NCBI RefSeq assembly: GCF_002814235.1
Contig: NZ_PHSU01000040.1
Coordinates: 34,627 to 98,626, forward strand
Direction: 5' to 3'
From: Pseudomonas sp. QS1027
Lineage (GTDB): Bacteria > Pseudomonadota > Gammaproteobacteria > Pseudomonadales > Pseudomonadaceae
DNA: 64,000 nucleotides
Below the pieces are notes generated by a model that was not told the origin of the DNA, did not search any database, and worked only from the letters and a program-made list of their open reading frames with translations. Numbering within the stretch: position 1 is the first letter of the stretch; every line of letters starts with the position of its first letter. The position numbers and the translations under genes are program-made. Below, in pieces: positions 49,439 to 58,220 of the stretch.

Positions 49439-49497
49439 TTGTAATAACACGACACAGGTGTATGATTGTCTGAAGGTACGGCATTGCCGTATTTTTT
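49439..49497 (+). promoter_or_regulatory. promoter and operator candidates of the HigB/NadS-type pair
   Basis: TTGTAA (49439-49444), a 16-base spacer and TATGAT (49461-49466) form a good sigma-70 promoter. A palindrome ACACAGGTGT (49452-49461) overlaps the -10. A second palindrome TACGGC-ATT-GCCGTA (49477-49491) followed by six T lies in the short leader; it could be the operator bound by the HTH antitoxin, or an attenuator. Confidence 0.55.
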
Positions 49498-49502
49498 CGC
49501 CC

Positions 49503-49817
49503 ATGCATACGATCATTGAAACTGAAGTATTCAAACGTTGCGCAGAGGCCATCTGGAATGACGGCGAACGCCATGAGTTCATTACCTGGATCGCGGGCAA
49601 CCCGCTGGCAGGTGATGTTGTTCCCGGCAGTGGAGGATTGCGCAAGATTCGCTGGTCTCGTACGGGCACGGGCAAGCAAGGCGGTACGCGGGTTATCTAC
49701 TACAACAGGCTTGCCGACGGTTGTATCTGGCTGTTGATTGCCTATACGAAGGCCAAATTTGACAACTTGCCTGCCGCGTTTCTGAAGCAATTGAAGGAGG
49801 AACTCAGCGATGAGTGA
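49503..49817 (+). CDS. RelE/HigB-type toxin of a type II toxin-antitoxin pair
   Basis: 104 residues of the RelE/HigB-like ribosome-dependent mRNA interferase group (MHTIIETEVFKRCAEAIWND, NPLAGDVVPGSGGLRKIRWS, KQGGTRVIYYNRLADGCIWL, then YTKAKFDNLP). GLRKIRW, GGTRVIYY and the terminal YTKAKFDNL are the usual positions of the catalytic basic residues of the group. The toxin precedes its HTH antitoxin and overlaps it by eight bases, the reversed order seen in higBA and in NadS-type pairs. Confidence 0.9.
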   Translation: MHTIIETEVFKRCAEAIWNDGERHEFITWIAGNPLAGDVVPGSGGLRKIRWSRTGTGKQGGTRVIYYNRLADGCIWLLIAYTKAKFDNLPAAFLKQLKEELSDE

Positions 49818-50094
49818 TGAACTGGAACAATTCCAGAAGGACTTGCTGGCCTCAGTCCGGCAAATGAAGGCGGGTAAAGCGGCGCGGGTCACCCGGGTGA
49901 CATTGACCGCAGCTGCCGAGGCTCGGACAAAGGTCGGTTTGTCCCAGAGTGATTTCGCCAAGCTTCTGGGCGTCAGCCTGCGGACTTTGCAGGACTGGGA
50001 GCAGGGGCGCCGACAGCCCACGGGTGCGGCGCAAACGCTGCTGCGCGTTGCGAGCCAGCACCCGGAAGCGTTGCGTGATCTTCAAACGGCATGA
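49810..50094 (+). CDS. HTH antitoxin, NadS/HigA-like
   Basis: 94 residues. An N-terminal toxin-facing helix (MSDELEQFQKDLLASVRQMK) leads to an XRE HTH (about 38-90: TKVGLSQSDFAKLLGVSLRT, LQDWEQGRRQPTGAAQTLLR). It is the cognate antitoxin and autorepressor of the upstream toxin. AAGGAGGAAC is at 49795-49804, directly before the ATG. Confidence 0.92.
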   Translation: MSDELEQFQKDLLASVRQMKAGKAARVTRVTLTAAAEARTKVGLSQSDFAKLLGVSLRTLQDWEQGRRQPTGAAQTLLRVASQHPEALRDLQTA

Positions 50095-50452
50095 CTCTGA
50101 AAACGCTGCTGGGTATCCGCTATAGACCGTCCACCCTGACAGAGTTATCGGAGGCATCGCCTACCTGTTTCTTGTCGCTATAAAAGCTGTGAAGCGATCA
50201 GAGAATCTTGCCTGAATAGTGGCCTTTTGCCTTGTTTTTCGGCTCTTTTCGGCTCCAGAACGACGATCCAGGCTCATTTGATGAGCCACCTCACAAATAC
50301 CGCTTTGTCTCCATTGTCTAACAACATTCGAATCGCTAACCTCTGCGGCTTCCCCTACCTGTCATCGACAGGTCTTCTCTGACCGATACCGTGTCGGGAG
50401 TGCGCTGTGGATCTTGCGCAGGGTTTTATAAAGCATGGCAAGGAGGCTGTTG
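50095..50452. other. intergenic region between the toxin-antitoxin pair and magA
   Basis: 358 bases with no convincing gene. A small perfect hairpin GGCTCAT-TTG-ATGAGCC lies at 50271-50287 without a T run. The mag operon promoter must lie here, but no clear hexamers or repeats were found. The ribosome site of magA, AAGGAGG, is at 50440-50445. A leader of this length would suit the post-transcriptional RsmA control reported for the operon in P. aeruginosa. Confidence 0.4.
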
Positions 50453-51244
50453 ATGCGCCGGTTTTTTCCCATCCTGATCGCCCTTTGGGCCACGACCGCC
50501 TGGGCCGAGCCCTCGGCCGAGCTTCAGGAGCCGACCGGCGGCTGGCGTTACGCAGGTCTCCTCGACCGCAAAGATGCGCCGCAGGTGGCCTATCCCACGC
50601 CGCCCATCGACCGCGGTATCCAGCGCAGCCGCACGCCCATCGAAGGCCGGATCAATCCGCCCTCCGGTCCGCGTGAGCCCCATATCCTGTCGGTCAACGG
50701 CAACCCCCTGAATCTCTACACCGACGACGCCGGTCGCTTCGTGCGCCCCTATGCCTTCGGCGCCGGCTCCAACAGCGTCGAAGTGCGCAGCTCGACGGGC
50801 AAGTCCCTCAAGCGCGTGCAGTTCTACGAAGCCAACAAGCAGATCACCCCGGCGCGTATCCGCGTGGTCCTCGGCTGGGACGACCCCAAGGCCGAACTCG
50901 ACCTGCACATCATCACCCCCGACGGCCAGCACGCCTTCTACGCGCATCCCGCGTTGACCAACGGCGGCGGCCTCGACCCGGACGGTGTCGACGGTCCCGG
51001 CCCGGAAATGTTCACCATGACCGCGCCGCTGCACGGCACCTACCTGATTTATGTGAACTACTGGGGCAACTACAGCGCCAGCGACGGCTATAACTTTACC
51101 GAGCGCGCCAATCAGAACGAGGTCATCACCTCGCAGATCAACCTGGTGCTCAACGAAAACACCGTCGATGAAAAGCGCGAGAGCTTCACTGTGCCCCTGC
51201 GAGCCATCGGCGACCTGCTGCTGGTCAAGACCTTCAACTATTGA
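50453..51244 (+). CDS. magA: MagA: periplasmic DUF2135 protein
   Basis: 263 residues with a signal peptide (MRRFFPILIALWATTAWA). The mature protein carries a beta-rich DUF2135/YfaP domain: IEGRINPPSGPREPHILSVN, then GAGSNSVEVRSSTGKSLKRV, and VVLGWDDPKAELDLHIITPD with GTYLIYVNYWGNYS. The Asp-rich WDDPKAELDLH resembles metal-binding turns. It is a paralogue of MagF at the other end of the operon. In P. aeruginosa MagA is part of the inner-membrane complex with MagB, MagD and MagF. ATG 50453 follows AAGGAGG by six bases; an ATG at 50435 is less likely. Confidence 0.88.
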   Translation: MRRFFPILIALWATTAWAEPSAELQEPTGGWRYAGLLDRKDAPQVAYPTPPIDRGIQRSRTPIEGRINPPSGPREPHILSVNGNPLNLYTDDAGRFVRPYAFGAGSNSVEVRSSTGKSLKRVQFYEANKQITPARIRVVLGWDDPKAELDLHIITPDGQHAFYAHPALTNGGGLDPDGVDGPGPEMFTMTAPLHGTYLIYVNYWGNYSASDGYNFTERANQNEVITSQINLVLNENTVDEKRESFTVPLRAIGDLLLVKTFNY

Positions 51245-51279
51245 ACATCCCGCTCCACGGATGAATGGGCTTTGCGAAC

Positions 51280-53004
51280 ATGAGCGATAACACAGCTTCC
51301 CCGGACGCCGCTGTACCGGCTGCCCCTCAACCTGCCGGCTCGCGCCGTTGGCTGGGCCTTGTGCTCGGGCTTTGCGTGGCCGGTACGGTGGCGGGCGGCC
51401 TGGGCTGGTTTTTCCACCACAAGCCGGCCGCCCCGGCGCCGGAACTGGCCCTGGAAAAGCTCGGCGTCAGTCGCCCGGACGCGCTGCTGGAAACCGCGTC
51501 GCTGAGCCAGTTGCCCAAGGACCTGCTCAGCGTGCCGTTCCTGCGCGACACCCTGACCGAAGATTTCGTTTTCTACTACGAAACCCACGGCGACCGCCTG
51601 GGCCTGATCGGCAGCTTGCGGCGGATCATCTACGAGCATGACCTCAAGCTGCAGGACAACCTGATCGAGCAACTCTTCGACCAGCCGGCGGATATCGCCC
51701 TGTGGCGCGGTGCCGACGGTCGGCTCAAGGACTTCCTGCTGGTGATGGACCGCGGTGGCCTGGCCAAACTGCTCGAGCCCCTGGCCCATGTCGCCCTGGA
51801 CGACACCCAGTTGACCAAGGTCGGCGAAGTGAAGGTCGGCGGCGACAGCGTGCCGCTCTATCGCCTGGCCTACAACGCCAGCAAAGCCCTGTTGTTCGCC
51901 TCCCGTGGCGACAAGCTGGTGGTGCTGTCCAACCCGGACAGGCTCTACGAGCAAACCAGCGACGACAGCGAAGTGGCGCCGGGCGAGGTTTCGACCCAGG
52001 CCCTGGCAGCATTGCTCAATGGCGACAAACTGTTCCCCGAAGCCTTCGGCCTCAAGCCCCGCGAAACCGTCGTGAAGCAACGCATCTCGATTGCGTCCAG
52101 CGTCCTGGCCATGGGTTATCAGCGTTTTATCCCCAATTTCGCCGGCCTGCGCCTGGACATGGACGACAAGGGCTGGCACAGCTTCCTCGCCCTGGATGAG
52201 CAGGACAAAGCCGCCGACTTCGACTTCAAGCCGATCTGGCAAGCCATGCCGGTAGGCGCCAGCGCCTGCGTTGCCCTGCCACTGGCCGCCGAGCAGCAAC
52301 AACCACTGTTGGTCAAACTCGGCGCCGACGAGGCCACCGCGAAGAAACTCACCGAACACATGAGCGGTGCCGCCGGACTCTGCTGGTACGCCGACTCGCG
52401 CCTTTATACACCGTTGCTGGTGGCCAACCTGACCAAGGACAACGACAGCCTCGACGCCGACCTGGGCAAACTCTTCGGCTCCATGGTCGGGAGCAAGGAA
52501 AGCGCCGTCGACGGCGGCCTGTTTCCTATTGCTGAGCAACAGAAAGACGGCGTCCATGAGTGGAAACGCCAGGTCAGCTCGAGCTTCGGCCAGTACGCCG
52601 CCAAGGAAGCCGAGAACCCCGACGCCATCACCGGCAAGGGCTTCTTTCGCGTAAGCCTGGCGCGACACGGTTCGACCCTGTTGTTCTCCCTGGACGACAA
52701 GCTGGTGGACAAGGCCCTCGGCACACTCGACAAGCACTTCCCGCCGCTGGCCGACGTGCTGCCCAAGGACGTGCTGATGCCGGTCTACCTCGGCCCGGAC
52801 TCCCTGGCGCAACTGATGCAGCAGGAAACCCTCGACAGCCTGCCCCAGGACATGGAGCCGGTGTTCCGCAACGCCGCCCAGACCCACCTGATTCCCAAAC
52901 TGCAAAAGCTCGCCGGTTTCGGCAAATACGCCCTGACCCTGCCGGAAGGCAGCGAGCCGGACGGCCACTGGCAGTGGCTGCCTTTGCAATGGCGTGCAAT
53001 GTGA
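51280..53004 (+). CDS. magB: MagB: DUF2138 membrane-anchored periplasmic protein
   Basis: 574 residues. A short cytoplasmic N terminus is followed by one membrane helix (RWLGLVLGLCVAGTVAGGLG, about 25-46) and a large periplasmic DUF2138 domain (YfaA in E. coli) with repeated motifs such as KLGVSRPDALLETASLSQLP and LPKDLLSVPFLRDTLTEDFV. The family has no known catalytic function. In P. aeruginosa MagB is found in the complex with MagD and probably anchors it to the inner membrane. ATG 51280 is chosen; ATG 51265 in the same frame is possible. The end overlaps magC. Confidence 0.87.
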   Translation: MSDNTASPDAAVPAAPQPAGSRRWLGLVLGLCVAGTVAGGLGWFFHHKPAAPAPELALEKLGVSRPDALLETASLSQLPKDLLSVPFLRDTLTEDFVFYYETHGDRLGLIGSLRRIIYEHDLKLQDNLIEQLFDQPADIALWRGADGRLKDFLLVMDRGGLAKLLEPLAHVALDDTQLTKVGEVKVGGDSVPLYRLAYNASKALLFASRGDKLVVLSNPDRLYEQTSDDSEVAPGEVSTQALAALLNGDKLFPEAFGLKPRETVVKQRISIASSVLAMGYQRFIPNFAGLRLDMDDKGWHSFLALDEQDKAADFDFKPIWQAMPVGASACVALPLAAEQQQPLLVKLGADEATAKKLTEHMSGAAGLCWYADSRLYTPLLVANLTKDNDSLDADLGKLFGSMVGSKESAVDGGLFPIAEQQKDGVHEWKRQVSSSFGQYAAKEAENPDAITGKGFFRVSLARHGSTLLFSLDDKLVDKALGTLDKHFPPLADVLPKDVLMPVYLGPDSLAQLMQQETLDSLPQDMEPVFRNAAQTHLIPKLQKLAGFGKYALTLPEGSEPDGHWQWLPLQWRAM

Positions 53005-53651
53005 TTCCTCTGTTCAAGAGGTTGGGCTTGCTGGCGCTGCTACTGAACACCGCGTTCAGTGCGCCCGTGTTCGCCCTCGAAACACCGCCCCTGGATGTCG
53101 AGCAGTCCCAGGTGTTCCGCGCCTGGTTCGTGCGCATCGCCCAGGAGCAACTGACCCAGGGCCCGAGCCCGCGCTGGTACCAGCAGGACTGCGCCGGCCT
53201 GGTGCGCTTCGCCGCCAACGAAGCGTTGAAAACCCATGACGACAAATGGTTGCGGGCCAATGGCCTGTCCAACCGCTACCTGCCGCCCGAACTGGTCCTG
53301 AGCGAGGGCCAGCGCAACCTGGCCCAGCAATGGCAGCAGGGCGGCGGCAAGGTCGGGCCCTACGTCAATGCGATCAAGCTGATCCAGTTCAACAGCCAAC
53401 TGGTCAGCCGCGACCTCAACCAGGCGCGGCCCGGTGACCTGTTGTTCTTCGACCAGGGCGACGACCAGCACCTGATGATCTGGATGGGCCGCAACATCGC
53501 CTATCACACCGGCACCACCACCCCCACCGATAACGGCATGCGCTCCGCCAGCGTGCAGCAACTCATGACATGGAAGGACACCCGATGGATACCCGATGCA
53601 ACGAACCCCAACTTCATCGGCGTCTACCGGCTGAACTTCCTCTCTCGATGA
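52989..53651 (+). CDS. magC: MagC: DUF1175 periplasmic protein
   Basis: 220 residues with a signal peptide (LFKRLGLLALLLNTAFSAPV FA). The DUF1175 (YfaT) domain reads VFRAWFVRIAQEQLTQGPSP, WYQQDCAGLVRFAANEAL, and QARPGDLLFFDQGDDQHLMI with later WMGRNIAYHTG. The spacing of Cys in DCAGLVRFA and His in QHLMIW is that of NlpC/P60-type cysteine peptidases or amidases, which cut peptidoglycan peptides; this suggests a cell-wall or peptide hydrolase. GTG 53001, overlapping the magB stop as GTGA, is an alternative start. The stop overlaps magD. Confidence 0.85.
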   Translation: MACNVIPLFKRLGLLALLLNTAFSAPVFALETPPLDVEQSQVFRAWFVRIAQEQLTQGPSPRWYQQDCAGLVRFAANEALKTHDDKWLRANGLSNRYLPPELVLSEGQRNLAQQWQQGGGKVGPYVNAIKLIQFNSQLVSRDLNQARPGDLLFFDQGDDQHLMIWMGRNIAYHTGTTTPTDNGMRSASVQQLMTWKDTRWIPDATNPNFIGVYRLNFLSR

Positions 53652-56600
53652 ACGGGTCTCCCATGAAGCGTCTGTTTTCCCGAATGGTTTTCGCCCTGGC
53701 CGTGCTGCTGCCGGTTGTCGTCGGCGCCGCCGATGACTCGGTGCCGCCGAGCAACTACACGCCGGTGGCCGGCGAGAGTTTCTTCCTGTTGGCCGACAGC
53801 AGCTTCGCCAGCGACGAGCAGGCCTTGGTCCGCCTCGAAGCACCGGGCCGCGACTATCGGCGTTTCCGCATGGAGCCCTACGGCGGCGCGGATATCCGCG
53901 TGTACCGCATCGACCAGCCGCTGGAATTCCTCAAGCGCCAGAAGAACCTGCACCGGGTGGTCAGCGACGGCCAGTTCAAGGGCGAGGGGCTGTCCAACAC
54001 CCTGGCCTACCTGTGGGACAACTGGTACCGCAAATCCCGCCGCGTGATGCAGCGGGCGTTCTCCTACGAGTCGCGTAAACAAGTGACCGAGGAAGTGCCG
54101 GAACTGAAAATGGGCCAGGCCATCGCCGCGCCGACCCCGTATGACAACCACCCGCAATACGCGCCGCTGCCCGGCCTGCCGCTGGTCAGCCAGTTCCGCT
54201 ACCCGCTGTGGGACGCCAAGCCGATCCAGCCACCGAAGGGCGTCGACCTGGCCGGCTCTTCCAGCCAGTTCATCAGCGTCGCGCCCGGCAACGTCTATAT
54301 CCCGCTGGGCAAACTCAAGCCGGGGCTGTACCTGGTGGAAGCGCTGATCGGCAAATACCGTGCGACCACCGTGGTGTTCGTCTCCAACACCGTGGCCGTG
54401 AGCAAGATCGCTGGCGACGAGTTGGTGGTGTGGGCGGCACGCAAACATGAAGGCAGCTCGGTGCCCAAGGTCAAAGTGCTGTGGACCGACGGCCTGGGCG
54501 TGATGAGCAGTGGCGAGACCGATGCCGATGGCCTGTTGCGCCTCAAGCACGTCAGCCCGGAGCGCTCGTTCATGATCGGCGAAGACGACGAGGGCGGTGT
54601 GTTCGTCTCCGAGAACTTCTACTACGACAGCGAAATCTACGACACCAAACTCTACGCCTTCACTGACCGGCCGCTGTACCGGCCGGGGGATTGGGTGTCG
54701 ATGAAGATCGTCGGTCGCGAATTCAAGAACGCCCGCGACTCGGTCAACCCGACCACCGCCCCGGTACGCGTCAGCGTGCTGGATGCCACTGGCACCACAC
54801 TGCAGACCCTGGACTTGAACCTGGACGCCAAGTCCGGTACCCAGGGCCGTTTCCAGCTACCGGACAACGCCGTGGCCGGTGGTTACGAGTTGCGTTTCAA
54901 CTACCGCGACCAGACCTACAGCAGCGCCTTCCGCGTTGCCGAGCACATCAAGCCGCACTTTGAAATCTCCATGGACCTGGCCAAGCAGGATTTCCGCACC
55001 GGCGAGCCGATCAAGGGAAAATTGCTGCTGCTCTACCCGGACGGCAAACCGGTGGCCGACGCCCGTGTGCAACTGAGCCTGCGTGCCCAGCAACTGTCGA
55101 TGGTCGACAACGAGTTGCAATACCTCGGGCAATTCCCGGTGGAATTGACCAGCACCGAACTGACCACCGACGACAAGGGCCAGGCCGTACTCGACCTGCC
55201 GGCGGCGGAGAAACCGAGCCGCTACATGCTCACTGTGTTCGCCAGCGACGGCGCGGCGTATCGGGTCAAGACCACCAAGGAAATCCTCATCGAGCGCGGT
55301 GCGGCTCGCTATCGCCTGTCGGCGCCGCAGCGTTTCAGTGCGACCGGCGAGAAGGTCGCGTTCAGCTACGCCAGCGAATCCACCGTCGCTCAGCCAAACG
55401 CTGGCACGCCGAGCACCTACAACTGGGTCCGCCTGGAAGACCAGTCCACCGGTAACGGCAAACTCGCTGCCGGCGACAAAGGCTTCAGCGTCACCTTCGA
55501 CCGTCCCGGCACCTACAACCTGTCGCTCAAGGATGACCACGAACGCATCCTCGGCGCCACCGGCCATTCGGTGACCGGCGATGGCGTGAAAGCCGTGCCC
55601 GGCACCGTGGAAATCCTTCTCGACAAACCCGAGTACCAGACCGGCGACGAAGCCCTGGCGCTGATCACCTTCCCGGAGCCCGTCACCGACGCGCTGCTGT
55701 CTCTGGAACGCGACAAGGTCGAGGCCACCGCGTTGCTGTCCAAGGGCGGCGACTGGCTGCGCCTGGAAAAAATCAGCGACACCCAATACCGTGCGCGGAT
55801 TCCGGTGAAGGACAACTACGCCCCCAATCTGACCTTCTCGGTGCTCTACACCAAGGGCGGCGAATACAGCTTCCAGAACGCCGGCCTCAAGGTCACCACG
55901 CCGCAGATCGATGTGGCCATCGCCACGGACAAGGACAGCTACCAGCCGGGCGACACCGTCTCGGTGGACCTGACCACCCAGTTCGCCGGCAAGCCGATCC
56001 CGGCGCACCTGACCGTCAGCGTGGTGGATGAAATGATCTACGCGCTGCAACCGGAAGTGGCGCCGAGCATCGACCAGTTCTTCTACCACCCACGGCGCAA
56101 CAACGTGCGCACCAGCGCCAGCCTGTCGTTTATCAGCTACGACGTGGCATTGCCGGGCAGCCCTGGCGCGCCGGGTAAGGCCAACCGCAGCGAGCGCGGC
56201 GTGAAAGTGCTGGAGCGGCCGCGTCGCGAAGATGTCGATACCGCCGCCTGGCAGCCGGAGCTGGTGACCGACGCCAACGGCAAGGTGCGCTTCACCTTCC
56301 GCATGCCGGATTCCCTGACCCGCTGGCGCATCACCGCCCGGGCCATCGCCGATGCCGGGCAAGTGGGGCAGAAGAACCAGTTCATCCGTTCCGACAAACC
56401 GCTGTACCTGAAATGGAGCGGCCCGACCCACTTCCGCAGCGGCGACCAGCCGAAGCTTGGCCTGTTCGCTTTCAGCCAGGCCGACAAACCGGTCAAGACC
56501 GAACTGGTGATTCGATATGCCGGCCAGGAACAGCGTCTGCCGTTGTCCTTGAACAAAGGCATCAACTACATCCCGCTGCCGGCGACCCCGTTGAGCAGTG

Positions 56601-58219
56601 GCGACTGGAGTGCCGAGCTGCAACAGGACGGCAAACCCCAGGACGCCCTGGCCGTGCACCTGAGTGCAGTGGGTGACGGCTGGCAAGTGACACAAAGCCA
56701 GAGCCTCAGCGTGGCCAGCGGCGACACACCGCTGAGCCTGCCGGCAGACGCCAGCGATATTCGCCTGCGCCTCGACGACAGCCCGCAAGCGCTGTTCCGC
56801 GCCAACCTCGATGATCTGCTCAGCTACCCCTACGGCGGTGTTGAGCAGACCGCCAGCCAACTGCTGCCGTTGAGCATTGCCTACCCGGCGCTGTCGGCCA
56901 ACGCCCAGGTTCGCGACCGTCTGCGCCTGATCATGCAGAACAGTCGCCTGCGCCTGGTTTCGATGGCCGGGCCGGATGCCTGGTTCACCTGGTGGGGCGA
57001 AGATGTCACTCCGGATGCTTTCCTCACCGGTTACGCCTATTACGCAGACTGGCATGCCAGCAAGGCACTGGGCATCAGCCTGCCGCCGGATCACTGGCAG
57101 CGGGTGCTGGATGTCTACGGCAAACAGGCTTCGGTCACGCCGTTGCTGCAACGGGCGCTGGTGCTGTCGTTCGCCAAGGAAATGCAACTGCCGGTGAACA
57201 CCCTGCTGAGCGGCCTGATGGAAGAGCTGGCGAAAGCCGGCGAGGGCGCCGACGCCAACCTGATGGACGATGGCCAGGACAGCCTGATCATGAGTGCACC
57301 GGATTCGGCCCTGGGCCTGGCCAGTGCGCGGGTGCTGACCGCCGCCCTGGCCCGCCAGAGCAAAGTCGCCTTGCCGGATGCCTTCAGCAAACAACTGCCC
57401 GCGGCGGAACAGCGTCTCGGTGCCAGCTCGCAACCGTTCGCCAGTGCCTTGAACCTGTCGATCAAACCGTTCAACGCCGACCTGGCCCAGGATCTGTTGC
57501 AGCGCCTGCTGCCGCAGCAATCCACCCTGGAACGCGCCCTGGCCCTGACCTGGCTGCAGCGCAGCGTCGAGCAGACTCCGAAAATGGTCAACCTGACCCC
57601 GGGCGAAGGCTGGAAAGCACGCGAAGGCGGAACCGGTGAGAATTACTGGCAGTGGGAGGGCACGGGCGTACCGAGCGTGCTGACCGTGAGCGGTGCACAG
57701 GAACGTCCATTGCGGGCCAAACTGAGCTACCTCAGCCAGCAGAAAGTCCCGGACGACCTGCCGGTGCAGATCAAGCGTCGCTTGCTGGAACTGGTGCCGG
57801 GCGATGACGCCTACACCTTCAGCCTCAAGGCCGTGGGCGACAAACCATTGTCCAGCGACAGTCTCTATCTGGACGAAGTGATCCTCACCACCAAGAGCCC
57901 CAAACCGCTGCGCTACGGCATGCTGGAAGTGCCGTTGCCGCCGGGTGCGGACGTTGAACGCACCACCTGGGGTGTCAACCTTGCCGGGTTGGCCGGTGCT
58001 GAAGCGACGCCGCTGGAGAAGGCGCACTTCGAACCTGGGCAGATGGCCTACGGTGTGCCGGTCAACAGCCTCAACGGCGAAGTGCGTCTACGCCACCTGA
58101 TCCGCTTCTCGCAGAAGGGCCAGTTCAAGCTGCCGCCAGCGCGTTTCAGCCAGATCTATGCGCCAGAGCATCAGGCCCAGGAACAGAAGCCGGCCCTTGG
58201 GCAGATCACGGTCGAATGA
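53648..58219 (+). CDS. magD: MagD: bacterial alpha-2-macroglobulin homologue
   Basis: 1523 residues with a signal peptide (LFSRMVFALAVLLPVVVGAA). Features in order: an N-terminal helical/MG region; macroglobulin beta-sandwich domains, including the MG motif FTDRPLYRPGDWVSMKIVGR near 340 and DKPEYQTGDEALALITFPEP near 660; the A2M central domain VRFTFRMPDSLTRWRITARA (about 880); and an alpha-alpha toroid TED domain from about 1050. Where thioester A2Ms have CxEQ, this has G1064-V-E-Q (PYGGVEQTASQLLPLSIAYP), so no covalent trap. E. coli YfaS is likewise thioester-free. P. aeruginosa MagD binds host elastase and is anchored with MagA, MagB and MagF. ATG 53663 is an alternative start. Confidence 0.93.
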   Translation: MNGSPMKRLFSRMVFALAVLLPVVVGAADDSVPPSNYTPVAGESFFLLADSSFASDEQALVRLEAPGRDYRRFRMEPYGGADIRVYRIDQPLEFLKRQKNLHRVVSDGQFKGEGLSNTLAYLWDNWYRKSRRVMQRAFSYESRKQVTEEVPELKMGQAIAAPTPYDNHPQYAPLPGLPLVSQFRYPLWDAKPIQPPKGVDLAGSSSQFISVAPGNVYIPLGKLKPGLYLVEALIGKYRATTVVFVSNTVAVSKIAGDELVVWAARKHEGSSVPKVKVLWTDGLGVMSSGETDADGLLRLKHVSPERSFMIGEDDEGGVFVSENFYYDSEIYDTKLYAFTDRPLYRPGDWVSMKIVGREFKNARDSVNPTTAPVRVSVLDATGTTLQTLDLNLDAKSGTQGRFQLPDNAVAGGYELRFNYRDQTYSSAFRVAEHIKPHFEISMDLAKQDFRTGEPIKGKLLLLYPDGKPVADARVQLSLRAQQLSMVDNELQYLGQFPVELTSTELTTDDKGQAVLDLPAAEKPSRYMLTVFASDGAAYRVKTTKEILIERGAARYRLSAPQRFSATGEKVAFSYASESTVAQPNAGTPSTYNWVRLEDQSTGNGKLAAGDKGFSVTFDRPGTYNLSLKDDHERILGATGHSVTGDGVKAVPGTVEILLDKPEYQTGDEALALITFPEPVTDALLSLERDKVEATALLSKGGDWLRLEKISDTQYRARIPVKDNYAPNLTFSVLYTKGGEYSFQNAGLKVTTPQIDVAIATDKDSYQPGDTVSVDLTTQFAGKPIPAHLTVSVVDEMIYALQPEVAPSIDQFFYHPRRNNVRTSASLSFISYDVALPGSPGAPGKANRSERGVKVLERPRREDVDTAAWQPELVTDANGKVRFTFRMPDSLTRWRITARAIADAGQVGQKNQFIRSDKPLYLKWSGPTHFRSGDQPKLGLFAFSQADKPVKTELVIRYAGQEQRLPLSLNKGINYIPLPATPLSSGDWSAELQQDGKPQDALAVHLSAVGDGWQVTQSQSLSVASGDTPLSLPADASDIRLRLDDSPQALFRANLDDLLSYPYGGVEQTASQLLPLSIAYPALSANAQVRDRLRLIMQNSRLRLVSMAGPDAWFTWWGEDVTPDAFLTGYAYYADWHASKALGISLPPDHWQRVLDVYGKQASVTPLLQRALVLSFAKEMQLPVNTLLSGLMEELAKAGEGADANLMDDGQDSLIMSAPDSALGLASARVLTAALARQSKVALPDAFSKQLPAAEQRLGASSQPFASALNLSIKPFNADLAQDLLQRLLPQQSTLERALALTWLQRSVEQTPKMVNLTPGEGWKAREGGTGENYWQWEGTGVPSVLTVSGAQERPLRAKLSYLSQQKVPDDLPVQIKRRLLELVPGDDAYTFSLKAVGDKPLSSDSLYLDEVILTTKSPKPLRYGMLEVPLPPGADVERTTWGVNLAGLAGAEATPLEKAHFEPGQMAYGVPVNSLNGEVRLRHLIRFSQKGQFKLPPARFSQIYAPEHQAQEQKPALGQITVE

Positions 58220-58220
58220 C

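Noticed and set aside
54857..58027. 1056-residue open frame opposite magD
   Set aside because: Antisense shadow; magD frame has the domain motifs and a signal peptide.
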